A stretch of DNA of 44,049 nucleotides from NCBI GenBank assembly GCA_036397855.1, contig DASWID010000193.1, positions 1-44,049 of the forward strand. The letters are read 5' to 3'. Every line of letters begins with the position of its first letter. Positions within the stretch are counted from its first letter, which is position 1. A program made the translations under genes and the position numbers. The notes beneath the pieces were generated by a model. It ran no database searches, was not told where the DNA came from, and was given only the letters and a program-made list of their open reading frames with translations. Source of the DNA: Thermodesulfobacteriota bacterium. GTDB taxonomy: Bacteria > Desulfobacterota_D > UBA1144 > Nemesobacterales > CSP1-2. Positions 17,996-27,230 of the stretch are shown piece after piece.

Positions 17996-19726
17996 GATTT
18001 CCATGGCTTCTTTGGATAAAGCTTCGCTCAGACCGCCTTGTAAAGCCTTTTTAGCGTGCCGTTTTGCTTTGTCATTGTTACCGAGGTTGAAGTAAACTTT
18101 CGCAAATAGTAGATCTGCCTTTGGATAATACCGATATATCTCAAAGGTCTTTTCTAGGTATCTTGCCGCTATTCTATATTCTGAGTCTGAGTTTGTTAAT
18201 TCACCCTTTATGTAGTGTAAAAGACCCATGTGATAATATGGCCTTCCGTAAGTTGGATCATACTTTAAGGCTTTCCCAAACCACCTCTCCGCATTTGCAT
18301 AATCTTCTTTATTGAGATATAGGACTCCCAGATTTGTTGCAGTAATTGCCCTACCTCTATTTGAGTCACTGACACTTGGATCAAGGGCTATTTCATATTG
18401 CTTTATAGCGCCATCGGTCCTGCCAGCTTTTTCCAGTGCATATCCATAATTCGAATGCGGTAGTGCATGATAATATGATTTGAATGCAGTGTCTTTCCAG
18501 AGTGACAAATTATCTTTCCACACGTACTGTCTTTGAAGAGTAAAAAATAGATAGATTGAAATTAATATTATGATCGGCGCAAAGGCGATCTTCTTTTTGC
18601 CAATTCTTTTCGCCACTTCAAATAGTAGATAACCGACAATCATGCAGTAACCTGCCGATGGAATATATAGGTATCTCTCTGCTAGGGGTGCGGAGGCTAA
18701 ATTTGTGACTGAAACAATAGCCGATGGTGCAAGTGTTACGAAAATCCAGATCACAAAGAAGGCAATTAAACCTTTCCCCTGTTTTATGGAGATCACGGCG
18801 ACGACGAATAACAGCAAAATCGTCGTTATTGAGAAAATGAAGTAGTAGAATTCGTCTGGTACCGAAGTAATAAAAGCATTGAAATCGAAGGGGAAAACCA
18901 GTTTGCTAATATAGAAAAAGAAAGAGCTTGAAAGGACCTTAAGCGTTTTAATTATGTTGAAAAAATAATATTTACCTTCTGCTATCTGATGGATATTTTC
19001 ATCCGTAACTTCAATAGGATTAATGTATGCCCTTCCCCGCAAGTATAAGTAAAGCAGGGCAAGCGAGATGTAAACTGTGTATCGTAATATGTTGTATGGA
19101 TTTCTTATCCTTCGGGTTAAGAGGTCGAACGAAATCACCACAACCGGGAACGATAAAGCGACTTCTTTCGAAAGAAGAGAAAGGGAAAAGCTGAGCGCCG
19201 TCAGTATCAGAAGCGAAATGGTATGATAAGATTCAATATGAAGGATTAATGCAAGGATGAAAAAAATGCTGCAGAGAATATCAGTCCTTCCCGCTATCCA
19301 GGAGACCGATTCTACATGCATCGGATAGACCGCGAAGAGTAGGGCGGTGAAAAAGGATATAGATTCTTTTCCTTCTACTGAAAACTTCGCAAAAATGAGA
19401 AGCAGTAAAAAGTAAAGAAGCATTGTGGAGATAGAATTGAGTAGGAGATTACTCAGGTGGAAACCGAAAGGATTTATTCCCCATAACTCACGGTCTGTAA
19501 CGATTGATACATAGATTATGGGTCTAAAGTAGCGTTGGGTTTTGTTCTGTTTTGCCTCAGGGAATAATATGTTGTTAATACGTGATGCTTTAAAACTATG
19601 ATAGCTCTTTTGAATAACCTCAATATCATCCCATACAAAATCGTTTCTGAGTGAGGGCGAGTATAAAAAAAAGGAAATTAGAAATAACAGTAAAGCAGCC
19701 GTCGCTTTATTTGTGATCAGGTTCAT
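17954..19726 (-). CDS. Tmtc-like membrane protein: GT-C type N-terminus with C-terminal TPR repeats
   Basis: The N-terminal 390 residues are multi-spanning. Near the N-terminus is FVWDD, whose acidic pair matches the first-loop catalytic site of GT-C mannosyltransferase-like enzymes; HVESVSWIAGRTDI follows near residue 140. These are hallmarks of the bacterial Tmtc/DUF1736-type family. The C-terminal 180 residues hold about four TPR units, for example NLGVLYLNKEDYANAERWFG. It may transfer sugar from a polyprenyl phosphate to an extracytoplasmic target; the substrate is unknown. It is convergent with the UbiA-family gene and shares 42 bases with it (17954-17995). The two might act on polyprenyl-linked sugars together, which is inference. 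Confidence 0.75.
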   Translation of the reverse strand: MNLITNKATAALLLFLISFFLYSPSLRNDFVWDDIEVIQKSYHSFKASRINNILFPEAKQNKTQRYFRPIIYVSIVTDRELWGINPFGFHLSNLLLNSISTMLLYFLLLLIFAKFSVEGKESISFFTALLFAVYPMHVESVSWIAGRTDILCSIFFILALILHIESYHTISLLILTALSFSLSLLSKEVALSFPVVVISFDLLTRRIRNPYNILRYTVYISLALLYLYLRGRAYINPIEVTDENIHQIAEGKYYFFNIIKTLKVLSSSFFFYISKLVFPFDFNAFITSVPDEFYYFIFSITTILLLFVVAVISIKQGKGLIAFFVIWIFVTLAPSAIVSVTNLASAPLAERYLYIPSAGYCMIVGYLLFEVAKRIGKKKIAFAPIIILISIYLFFTLQRQYVWKDNLSLWKDTAFKSYYHALPHSNYGYALEKAGRTDGAIKQYEIALDPSVSDSNRGRAITATNLGVLYLNKEDYANAERWFGKALKYDPTYGRPYYHMGLLHYIKGELTNSDSEYRIAARYLEKTFEIYRYYPKADLLFAKVYFNLGNNDKAKRHAKKALQGGLSEALSKEAMEILNINDDKSNQKPN

Positions 19727-19867
19727 TTAATAGATTATATCATTTTGGTAATTGCGAAATAGCAGGGATAATCTCGAATAGCTTAATAATTCCCAGCACC
19801 AGGGTTTCTCTATACATGTCGTTGCGAGCCGAGACCATTACGTTCTCATTCCTTATGTTTCATCCGT

Positions 19868-19942
19868 GCGGGGTTGGAAAACCCCGCCTATCTTTATTGA
19901 TGACGGTATTTATTATGGATAGTCGGGACATTCCTGTCCCGA
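19868..19942. repeat. Double-hairpin repeat element
   Basis: Two perfect 8-bp stems with four-base loops lie 35 bases apart: GCGGGGTT/AACCCCGC (19868-19887) and TCGGGACA/TGTCCCGA (19923-19942). CCTATC and GGATAG between them can pair, so the whole could fold as one branched structure. Neither is followed by a T-run, so these look like dispersed repeat units rather than terminators. Confidence 0.6.
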
Positions 19943-20022
19943 TGGGTTTCCATGTCATCGATCTTTTGGACGACGTGAACGGTCTTCCAAAAATTGCGTT
20001 AAGAGGATCAATGTCATAGTCA

Positions 20023-20086
20023 GTCGTGCCGAACTCGTTTCAGCATCTTTTGCTTGCTTTAGATCCTGAAATATATTCGGGATGAC
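20023..20086. repeat. Imperfect inverted repeat, 26-base arms
   Basis: The left arm (20023-20048) and the right arm (20061-20086) match at about 19 of 26 positions when one is inverted. Each arm is itself near-palindromic around CTGAA-NNN-TTCAG-like cores. The left arm shares gaactcgtttcag with 33689-33701, which lies in the 23-base loop insert at 33681-33703. Confidence 0.6.
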
Positions 20087-20216
20087 CGATGCGGGGTAGC
20101 TTGATTTAAGTTTGTTTTGTAAGATTCGACGTGAAAATAGATTTTATTAAAAAAGTTAATAGTAGTGGTCAGCCTGTAAAACGACCTAGTATTGTCTTTG
20201 ACAGACACGTAATTTC

Positions 20217-20996
20217 CTAACGGAACAGATCTTCTTCTGGTTTCCTTATAAGCTCTTTTGCGCCAAGGCCACCATGGTCGTACTCTAATCCTCTAACTAT
20301 TACGACTGGTGTGGCTCCAACTTTTTTCATGACTAGACCTGCTGCTCCTGCAATTTCATCAGCAACCGCCACAATTGTCGCGTTCAGTTCGTATCCCTTC
20401 GAGTCCTTTTGTCCCCTGTAATCTTTCAGAGGTTTTATACCCCAACAACCGATCGCTATTTCGGTAAGCCCCATCCGCCATGGTCTTCCTACGGTATCCG
20501 TGATGATAACTGCTATATCTATTCCAAATCTATTTTTAAACGTTTCTACGATGCTTTTCGCAGAAGCATCCGGATCCTTTGGGAGCAGGGTAACTTTATC
20601 ACCACCAGACACATTAGAGGCATCTACTCCGGCATTGGCGCAAACTATGCCGTGTCTCGTTTCCACAATCAATTTTCCTTTTTCAAATTTGCCCTTTTCC
20701 ATTTTAACAATTCTCTTTGTTTCTCCCAATATTATTTCGATTATTTTCGGGTCTTTACCGAGTTCTTTTCCTACGCTAATTGCGAAGGATGTCGGAGTTA
20801 TATTATCAACCTTTACCAACCTGTTCTCGGCCTTAGAAATAATCTTTTGAGCTATCGCTAATATGTCTCCATTGCGTAATTGAACTTTCTCTTTTGTTAT
20901 TGCCCTGGAGATTTTTCCAACCAGGTTGTCTCCTGGTTTTATTTCGGGTAAGCACTTAATTGGAATTATTGAGATGCAATTATCGTCTGATTTCAT
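20217..20996 (-). CDS. cofE: Coenzyme F420-0:L-glutamate ligase CofE
   Basis: Adds gamma-linked glutamate residues to F420-0 using GTP, the last steps of coenzyme F420 synthesis. The N-terminus (IKPGDNLVGKI, LAIAQKIISKAE) and the VDASNVSGG and DTVGRPWRMGLTEIAIGCWG regions are characteristic. At 259 residues it is the single-domain archaeal-like form, without the nitroreductase-like domain found in actinobacterial FbiB. It starts at ATG 20996, is divergent from the acyl-activating fusion gene, and lies about 6.2 kb away from cofH. A dedicated F420-0 reductase is not visible in this window. Confidence 0.93.
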   Translation of the reverse strand: MKSDDNCISIIPIKCLPEIKPGDNLVGKISRAITKEKVQLRNGDILAIAQKIISKAENRLVKVDNITPTSFAISVGKELGKDPKIIEIILGETKRIVKMEKGKFEKGKLIVETRHGIVCANAGVDASNVSGGDKVTLLPKDPDASAKSIVETFKNRFGIDIAVIITDTVGRPWRMGLTEIAIGCWGIKPLKDYRGQKDSKGYELNATIVAVADEIAGAAGLVMKKVGATPVVIVRGLEYDHGGLGAKELIRKPEEDLFR

Positions 20997-21266
20997 TTTA
21001 TAATTGTGTTTAAATTTTGAATTTTACTTTATTTGAAATTTTATGCCAAAAATGGAATTTTTAATTTTGAGATCTTATTAATTTCAGGTTTAAATGGCTT
21101 ATGTTTGGTTTTATTGAAGGTGAATTGAGATACGACCACACCATTAAGGGGTTCGTCATGATTTTGTTAGCTTTTTCCCTGATTTGCCAGTACTGTGTTA
21201 CCTAAATCGGAGAATAGATATTAAACAACTGAAACAAATTAAAGATTCAGCTCTTCTGTGTTTTTG

Positions 21267-21281
21267 AAGGATGGGAAAATG
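21267..21281 (+). promoter_or_regulatory. Ribosome-binding site deciding the start of the acyl-activating fusion
   Basis: AAGGA (21267-21271) precedes ATG 21279 by seven bases. The upstream in-frame GTG at 21258 has no comparable site, so ATG 21279 is preferred. Confidence 0.6.
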
Positions 21282-23948
21282 GAAACGATAATTGAAAGAC
21301 TAATGCATTGGTCGGAAATACAGCCTCAAAAGATTGCCCTTCAAATAAAACTTCCAGCGGGCTATGAGCGTATCACTTATCGTGAGCTATGGGAAAAGTG
21401 TCGAAGTGTAGCAAAAGAATTAAAATCTTCAGGTCTCAAGCCTGGGGACCATGTTTGTCTTTACGGTGAAAACGGCCCGGGATGGGCTATCTCCTATTTT
21501 GCAATACATATTTCGGGTGGGGTGATTGTTCCTCTGGATGCTCAATTGGGTGCAAGAGATTCATTAAATATTATAGAGTATTCGGACTCTAAAGCTATAA
21601 TTGCAGATAATTCCCATCTTGCTCAGCTAGAAACGCTTTTCCAGGACGAAGAGAACGAAGTAAAGCTCTTTTCTATTGAGAAACTGAGTGCACTGTCGAA
21701 ATCGAATGACAGAAGTGACGTATATAATCATGACCCAAGTGACACGCAGACGATTGTGTTTACCTCTGGAACCACCGGTGAGCCAAAGGGGGTGATGCTA
21801 ACATGTGAAAACATTATGAGTAATATTCAAGCGCTCGTAAGATTCACCGAGGTTTCATCGAGTGACAACGTATTGAGTATATTACCCCTTAATCACGCTT
21901 ATCCATGCATTGCTGGGTTACTTTCACCACTTTTCGCAGGGGCGACCGTTACTTTTTCTCATTCTCTTAAAAGCCTTGATTTATTTGATGCGATGAAGGA
22001 AACTGGTGTGACGGTTTTTCCCGGTGTGCCAAAATTATTTACATTGCTTGATCGGGAGATCTTTAATAGAGTAAAATCATCGCCTATCTTTTCAAGGATT
22101 ATCTTCTGGATTCTGTACACATTCGCTGCCTGGGTTAGAAAAACGACCGGGATACGTATAGGAAAATTAATTTTCAAAAGGATTCATGGTCCTTTTGGTG
22201 AAAGATTTCGCTTCTTCGCAAGTGGTGGAGCAAAGCTTGATCCTAAAGTGTCCGAACATTTTTTAAACCTTGGATTTCTTCTAGTTGAGGGATATGGACT
22301 CACCGAAACATCGGCGGTTAGCACGCTTACCCCTCTGAAAGCGCCTAAATCCGGGACTGCGGGCATACCCATTCCAGGAGTTGAAATCCGTATAGATTCT
22401 CCAGATTCAGAAGGTGTAGGAGAAATATGCATAAAGGGCCCCAATCTCATGAAGGGTTATTATAAGAACGAAAAAGCGACAAAAGAGGTTTTGAGTGATG
22501 GGTGGTTTCATACTGGGGATCTTGGAATGATAGATTCTGATGCGAATATTTTGGTAACAGGTAGGGTAAAAGAGGTAATAGTTCTATCTTCAGGTAAGAA
22601 CATTTACCCGGAAGAAGTTGAGAAGCTTTATGAAAAAATTCCATTTGCTAAGGAGCTATGTGTTCTTGCTTCATACGATGATAGCGGATTTGTTAAGGGC
22701 TTACGAATGGTTGTTGTTCCTGATGATCAGGAGCTTATATCAAGAGGGGTGTTCAATAAACGTGATCGCATAAGCTCTGAAATTACCATGAGGGGGGCCA
22801 GTCTTCCCACATACATGCGTATAACGGAGCTTGAGCTAGATGATGATCAACTCCCCAGAACGATGCTCGGAAAGATCAGGAGGAGCGAGGTTGAGAGACA
22901 CTTGAGAGAACGACAAATGGTTATTCCAACGGAGGAAATTTCACTTACTCCTGAAGAAAAAGAGCTTATGCAAGCGCCGTCATCGGTCAGATTCTTAAAA
23001 AGGCTTCAAGAAGTCGCAAAAGTAAGTGGCCCCTTCTTTCCAAGTCAAGAGCTTTCTATAGACCTAGGACTCGACTCGCTTACACTGGTTCAAATCACGG
23101 TTGTATTAGAAAACGAGTTTGGATTGCAGTTAAAAGAGGAAGATCTTCCCAACATTAGAAACATTGGGGATGTTCTAAAACTAATCAGGGGAGTGCGCGC
23201 TTCTAAAATAGAAGAACCAGACGCCCTTCTAAAAACACTTTTTCAACCTCCGTCTAAACCCCTTGACGAGGTATTCAATATCAAGCGCGGCGTTTTTAAA
23301 AGAATCGTTATGAGAATTGTCCAGATGGTAGTCTTCATTGTTGTCAAGGCTATATTCAGGATGAGAATTGAGGGGACGAATAAAATTCCCAAAGAGGGCC
23401 CAGTCCTATTATGTCCAAACCACCAAAGCTATATTGACCCAATTGTCATTGTCGCCGTGCTCCCAGGTTGGATTCTTGACCGGCTCTTGCTTACCGGTTT
23501 TAGTGAGCTATTCAAGAAGGCCCCCCTTTCCTGGCTGGTTCGTCCATTGCGTGTAATACCGATTGGAAGCACTGATACATTTGGGGATTCTCTCGAACTT
23601 ACTTACGATGGCCTCAAACGCGGAATGGCCCTTTTACTTTTCCCCGAGGGACGTCGTACACCAACGGGAGGCATTATGCCGGCCAGAATGGGTGTAGGCA
23701 TCCTAAGCGTTGAGGCTCGAGTACCTATAATCCCAATCCTTATAGAAGGTGCCGCCAACACGCTTTCCCCTCTTCATCCAGGGTTTAGATTTGCAAAGGT
23801 AAACATTGTCGTAGGTGACCCGATAGAACCACCCGAAGAAGAGAATCATTCGAGGGAACTATACCAAAACGCCTGTGAGAGATGGAAAGAGGCAGTTGAA
23901 GAACTTGAAAATCGATTTAGGCGCGATCTTGAGAAGAGTAAAGAATAG
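21279..23948 (+). CDS. Fusion protein: acyl-AMP ligase + acyl carrier domain + PlsC-type acyltransferase
   Basis: Three domains in one 889-residue chain. Residues 1-530 are an AMP-forming acyl ligase: TSGTTGEPKG near 161, GYGLTETS near 337, and the hinge/A10 lysine region near LPRTMLGKIRR. Around residues 560-640 is a carrier domain with GLDSLTLVQ, Ser near 599 being the phosphopantetheine site. From about 690 is a 1-acylglycerol-3-phosphate acyltransferase-like domain with NHQSYID (HX4D) near 714 and FPEGRRT near 788. The likely scheme is to activate a free fatty acid, load it on the built-in carrier, then pass it to a lyso-lipid. E. coli Aas has the first and third activities but no internal carrier. 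It needs a phosphopantetheinyl transferase encoded elsewhere. Confidence 0.88.
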   Translation: METIIERLMHWSEIQPQKIALQIKLPAGYERITYRELWEKCRSVAKELKSSGLKPGDHVCLYGENGPGWAISYFAIHISGGVIVPLDAQLGARDSLNIIEYSDSKAIIADNSHLAQLETLFQDEENEVKLFSIEKLSALSKSNDRSDVYNHDPSDTQTIVFTSGTTGEPKGVMLTCENIMSNIQALVRFTEVSSSDNVLSILPLNHAYPCIAGLLSPLFAGATVTFSHSLKSLDLFDAMKETGVTVFPGVPKLFTLLDREIFNRVKSSPIFSRIIFWILYTFAAWVRKTTGIRIGKLIFKRIHGPFGERFRFFASGGAKLDPKVSEHFLNLGFLLVEGYGLTETSAVSTLTPLKAPKSGTAGIPIPGVEIRIDSPDSEGVGEICIKGPNLMKGYYKNEKATKEVLSDGWFHTGDLGMIDSDANILVTGRVKEVIVLSSGKNIYPEEVEKLYEKIPFAKELCVLASYDDSGFVKGLRMVVVPDDQELISRGVFNKRDRISSEITMRGASLPTYMRITELELDDDQLPRTMLGKIRRSEVERHLRERQMVIPTEEISLTPEEKELMQAPSSVRFLKRLQEVAKVSGPFFPSQELSIDLGLDSLTLVQITVVLENEFGLQLKEEDLPNIRNIGDVLKLIRGVRASKIEEPDALLKTLFQPPSKPLDEVFNIKRGVFKRIVMRIVQMVVFIVVKAIFRMRIEGTNKIPKEGPVLLCPNHQSYIDPIVIVAVLPGWILDRLLLTGFSELFKKAPLSWLVRPLRVIPIGSTDTFGDSLELTYDGLKRGMALLLFPEGRRTPTGGIMPARMGVGILSVEARVPIIPILIEGAANTLSPLHPGFRFAKVNIVVGDPIEPPEEENHSRELYQNACERWKEAVEELENRFRRDLEKSKE

Positions 23949-23985
23949 ACTTAATAGGGACGAATGAAACAGAATATTATATCGA

Positions 23986-26880
23986 TCAAGTACGATCATT
24001 AAGTCGATCAATTTGATCTGCAAGAACCTCTGCAACGTGTCTTGGTTTTCTCCCGGTAAAATGTTCAATCTGCTGTTTGCATGACACGCCAGTTACAGCT
24101 ATGACGGTGTCCGTAGTTGACTCGCGTACTGCCGGGAAAAGCCTGTCTTCGCCAATGGATTCTGAAATTTTATAGTGTTCCTTTTCATATCCGAAGCTGC
24201 CCGCTAAACCGCAACAACCGGCACCGCTCTCTGTGACTGAACAGCCGGCCAATTTAAGAAGCTCGATTGATGCTTCAATCCCCACAAGTGCCCTTTGATG
24301 ACAATGTCCATGAAAAAACACCGAGGGACCAAGCGATTTCCAAGATATGTTAAGAAATTTAGTTCTTTCATTTTTCGATAGATACTCATCAAGAAGATAG
24401 GAGTTCTCGGCAAGGTTTTTTGCATCATCATTACCAGGCAATAAATCAGGGTATTCATCGCGAAAGGTCAATATGCAGCTAGGTTCGGTTCCGATGACGG
24501 GTATCCCCTGCCTGATGTATGGCGAAAGTAACTCGGCGTTATTCTTTGCACAAGAGCGAGCCGGTTTAATTAATCCCTTACTAAGCATGGGTCGACCGCA
24601 ACAAACCCTTTTGGTTACCAGGATTACTTCGAATCCCATCGCTTCGAGTAATTTTACAGCTGCTTTTCCAATCTGTGGGTAATAAAAAGATACCCATGTG
24701 TCATGAAAATATATGACCTTGTTAAGAGTAGTCGTTTTTTTTGCTCTATTATAAAACCAATCGACAAACTTATCACGACTGAATCCCGGCAGTTCTCGGT
24801 CCGGATGAATTCCCAGACCGCTTAAAATCAGGCGCGTGAAACGATTTTTAATAAGCGGGTTGGCGATGACTGAGAATGGAGCAGAGCATCGACTGAACTC
24901 GTGAACGTATCCAAAAAAAAGATCGCGAAAGGTTCTTCCATGAGCCTCGTGGTAATTAGCCAGGAATTCCATTTTCATTTTTGCTACATCCACGCTCGAG
25001 GGGCATTCCCTCTTGCAGGCTTTACATTCCAGACACAGGTCAAAGACCCTATGCATCTGGTCACTTTTCATTTCCTCGAGGGGCATTCTTCCGGACAAGA
25101 CGGCTCGAAGCGCGTTTGCACGTGCCCTGGTTGTATCCATTTCATCTTTGGTGGACATGTAGGATGGACACATGATGCCTTCTCCTATTTTTCTGCAGAC
25201 CCCCTGCCCATTGCACATTTCGACTGCACGGAGGAAACCTCCGTCGGAAGACCAGTCCAAATAGGTCCTTATCTCATGGGTCCTATAGCTTTGGTCATAT
25301 CGTAGATTATCGACGGGTGACGATGCGTTGACTACCTTCCCAGGATTGAGTCTGCCCTCGGGATCAAAGGCTGCCTTGAGATCACACATCGCCCCGTAAA
25401 TTTCCTTTCCGAATAGCATCTTATTCAGGTAACTGCGTTGTATCCCGTCCCCATGTTCGCCACTCATGACCCCGCCATAACGAATGGCCAATTTTAGAGC
25501 CTCGTCTGTTAATTCCTTCATAACGCTAACGCCATCTTCCGTCTTTAGATTGACAAGAGGTCTCACGTGGAGGCAGCCTGCACTTGCATGACCATAAAAA
25601 CCGGCTTCAGTACCCAGACGATTTATGATTTCTAGGATGTCCCGTACATAACCGGCTAAGTTTTCAACTGGAACGGATACATCCTCGATACATGGGATCG
25701 GTTTATAGTCTCCGCGCTTGCTCATGAGGAGTCCCAATCCCGCCTTGCGGATGGACCAAAAATTAGCTTGAGCTGCTTGTGTAAGCGCTTTAGTTATTGA
25801 GGTATTAATTTTGTGGAATCTCAAATGATCGATTAGATTACTGGTCTTCTTTTCAACTTCATTAACGGTATCTCCATAAAACTCAACGGCGAGAACAGCA
25901 GCCGGGTCCCCCTCTAAAAAAGAGAGAAGCGAAGAGTAACCTCTGTGACCTTTTGTCAAACTGATTAACATTCTATCAATCAATTCTATTGCAGAGGGGT
26001 TTTGTACAAGTATTAATGGCACCGTTTCCATTGCTTCAACCAGGTTGTCAAACTGGAGCAGGACAAGGCCTGTGTGTAATGGTAGAGGTACCAATTTCAG
26101 TGTGAACTCCGTCGCCACTGCCAGAGTGCCTTCGGAACTGGCAAGAAGTTGCGCTGGATTAAAATTGTTGTCTAAAAGATATGGAAGACTATAACCTGAG
26201 GCTCTTCTCCAATGTTTTGGGAAATCGTTACGAATAGTGTCACGGTAACGCTCACGTAGAGATATAAGGGATTTATAAAGACGTCCTTCCGTACTTTGTT
26301 GACTTGCCTTTGCACGTAAACCGGATTCATCTAATGGACTGAAATTAATAACTGTAGCGTCGGAGAGAACAGCTTTCGCTCCCATTAAATTGTCTCCCGC
26401 CATTCCATAAAGAATCGAGTGTGCACCAGTTGCGTTATTGCCAATTACTCCTCCTACTGTAGCTATCCTTGCTGTGGAGGGATCTGGACCAAACATTAAA
26501 TTGTGCCGTTTTAAGTGGTTATTTAGTTGTTCTAGATATATTCCTGGCTCTACTCGTACAGTACTTGTTTCTTCATCCAATTTAATAAATTTGTTCAGGT
26601 ACCGGGAGAAATCTATCACCAATGCATTGCCGACGGCCTGCCCAGCTAGACTCGTACCTCCTCCGCGTGGGAGGATGGGGGTTTTATATGCAAATGCAAT
26701 TTCGGTCGTTTTTATTACATCATCTATGGATCTCGGTATAACTACTCCAACTGGCTCAATCTGATAATTGCTTGCATCTGTGCTGTAGAGGACCCGACTA
26801 AATGCATCAAAGAGGACTTCCCCTTTTATGTCTGCTCTGAGCGTTGCCTCAATTTCTCTTGAAAGAGAATGACTGGTCAT
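23986..26880 (-). CDS. FAD-linked oxidase / 4Fe-4S / CCG-domain oxidoreductase (GlcD-YdiJ-like)
   Basis: A large 2-hydroxyacid-type dehydrogenase in one chain of 964 residues. The FAD-binding (PCMH) domain covers about 35-225 with PRGGGTSLAGQAVGN. The FAD-oxidase C-terminal domain follows to about 540, with the flavin/substrate HGDGIQRSYLN motif. Next comes a [4Fe-4S] region with CLECKACKRECP, and two CCG cysteine-rich repeats (CCGRPMLSKG and GAGCCGLAGSFG). This layout matches D-lactate or D-2-hydroxyglutarate dehydrogenases such as YdiJ, which pass electrons to the quinone pool or to another acceptor. The start is ATG 26880; a GTG one codon upstream is also in frame. The true substrate cannot be named. 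Its 3' end is convergent with the acyl-ligase fusion. Confidence 0.88.
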   Translation of the reverse strand: MTSHSLSREIEATLRADIKGEVLFDAFSRVLYSTDASNYQIEPVGVVIPRSIDDVIKTTEIAFAYKTPILPRGGGTSLAGQAVGNALVIDFSRYLNKFIKLDEETSTVRVEPGIYLEQLNNHLKRHNLMFGPDPSTARIATVGGVIGNNATGAHSILYGMAGDNLMGAKAVLSDATVINFSPLDESGLRAKASQQSTEGRLYKSLISLRERYRDTIRNDFPKHWRRASGYSLPYLLDNNFNPAQLLASSEGTLAVATEFTLKLVPLPLHTGLVLLQFDNLVEAMETVPLILVQNPSAIELIDRMLISLTKGHRGYSSLLSFLEGDPAAVLAVEFYGDTVNEVEKKTSNLIDHLRFHKINTSITKALTQAAQANFWSIRKAGLGLLMSKRGDYKPIPCIEDVSVPVENLAGYVRDILEIINRLGTEAGFYGHASAGCLHVRPLVNLKTEDGVSVMKELTDEALKLAIRYGGVMSGEHGDGIQRSYLNKMLFGKEIYGAMCDLKAAFDPEGRLNPGKVVNASSPVDNLRYDQSYRTHEIRTYLDWSSDGGFLRAVEMCNGQGVCRKIGEGIMCPSYMSTKDEMDTTRARANALRAVLSGRMPLEEMKSDQMHRVFDLCLECKACKRECPSSVDVAKMKMEFLANYHEAHGRTFRDLFFGYVHEFSRCSAPFSVIANPLIKNRFTRLILSGLGIHPDRELPGFSRDKFVDWFYNRAKKTTTLNKVIYFHDTWVSFYYPQIGKAAVKLLEAMGFEVILVTKRVCCGRPMLSKGLIKPARSCAKNNAELLSPYIRQGIPVIGTEPSCILTFRDEYPDLLPGNDDAKNLAENSYLLDEYLSKNERTKFLNISWKSLGPSVFFHGHCHQRALVGIEASIELLKLAGCSVTESGAGCCGLAGSFGYEKEHYKISESIGEDRLFPAVRESTTDTVIAVTGVSCKQQIEHFTGRKPRHVAEVLADQIDRLNDRT

Positions 26881-26968
26881 CACTATTTCAATTATTATAA
26901 ATAAGAAACGACGGGACGTATATTTATTGGACAGTCTACCCTATGAGATTTTAGACGACTTCCCAGTT

Positions 26969-27034
26969 CGGGTAGGTCACGAGTCTTGCTCGTGACTATT
27001 GCTTAGCCCACCAGCAAGACTGGTGGGCTACCCG
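26969..27034. repeat. 66-bp three-stem palindromic element, loop uninterrupted
   Basis: Outer arms CGGGTAG (26969-26975) and CTACCCG (27028-27034) enclose two hairpins: GTCACGAG/CTCGTGAC (26976-26983, 26989-26996) with loop TCTTG, and TAGCCCACCAG/CTGGTGGGCTA (27004-27014, 27020-27030) with loop CAAGA. The outer arm shares CTA with the second stem. It lies between cofH and the FAD oxidoreductase gene. The same element at 33271-33359 has 23 extra bases in the second loop. Confidence 0.8.
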
Positions 27035-27062
27035 TATGGCGGACAGGAACCCGTGGCTACCC
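27026..27062. repeat. 8-bp direct repeat flanking 21 extra bases
   Basis: GGCTACCC occurs at 27026-27033 and again at 27055-27062, with 21 bases between. At the related locus near 33351 there is only one GGCTACCC, and the shared downstream sequence starts directly after it. The arrangement looks like a small insertion with duplication of eight bases, or a repeat expansion. Confidence 0.5.
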
Positions 27063-27230
27063 TTATTCGAATTAATTCCTGAAAAAGAAAGGTTTCTCCT
27101 TAAAGTCGACTCGAATGAAGAGACCGTTTCTTTATTCATTATCTTAAAGTTTCGTAGAAAAAGATGTTGGTTTAAGATGGCTTTGATATTTCTGTGTTTC
27201 CCTCAAATCTATGGTTTTAACTTAGCTATG

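Larger units (their letters stand above)
19727..20216. other. Gene-free gap with two palindromic elements
   Basis: The gap lies between cofE (downstream end) and the start of the Tmtc-like gene, both on the minus strand. It holds the paired hairpins at 19868-19942 and the long imperfect inverted repeat at 20023-20086. An open frame of 67 codons (19816-20019) is made mostly of repeat sequence and is not a gene. Confidence 0.6.

Noticed and set aside
19816-20019. 67-codon open frame on the plus strand
   Set aside because: It runs through the double-hairpin repeat element, has no recognisable motif or ribosome-binding site, and is best explained by repeat DNA.
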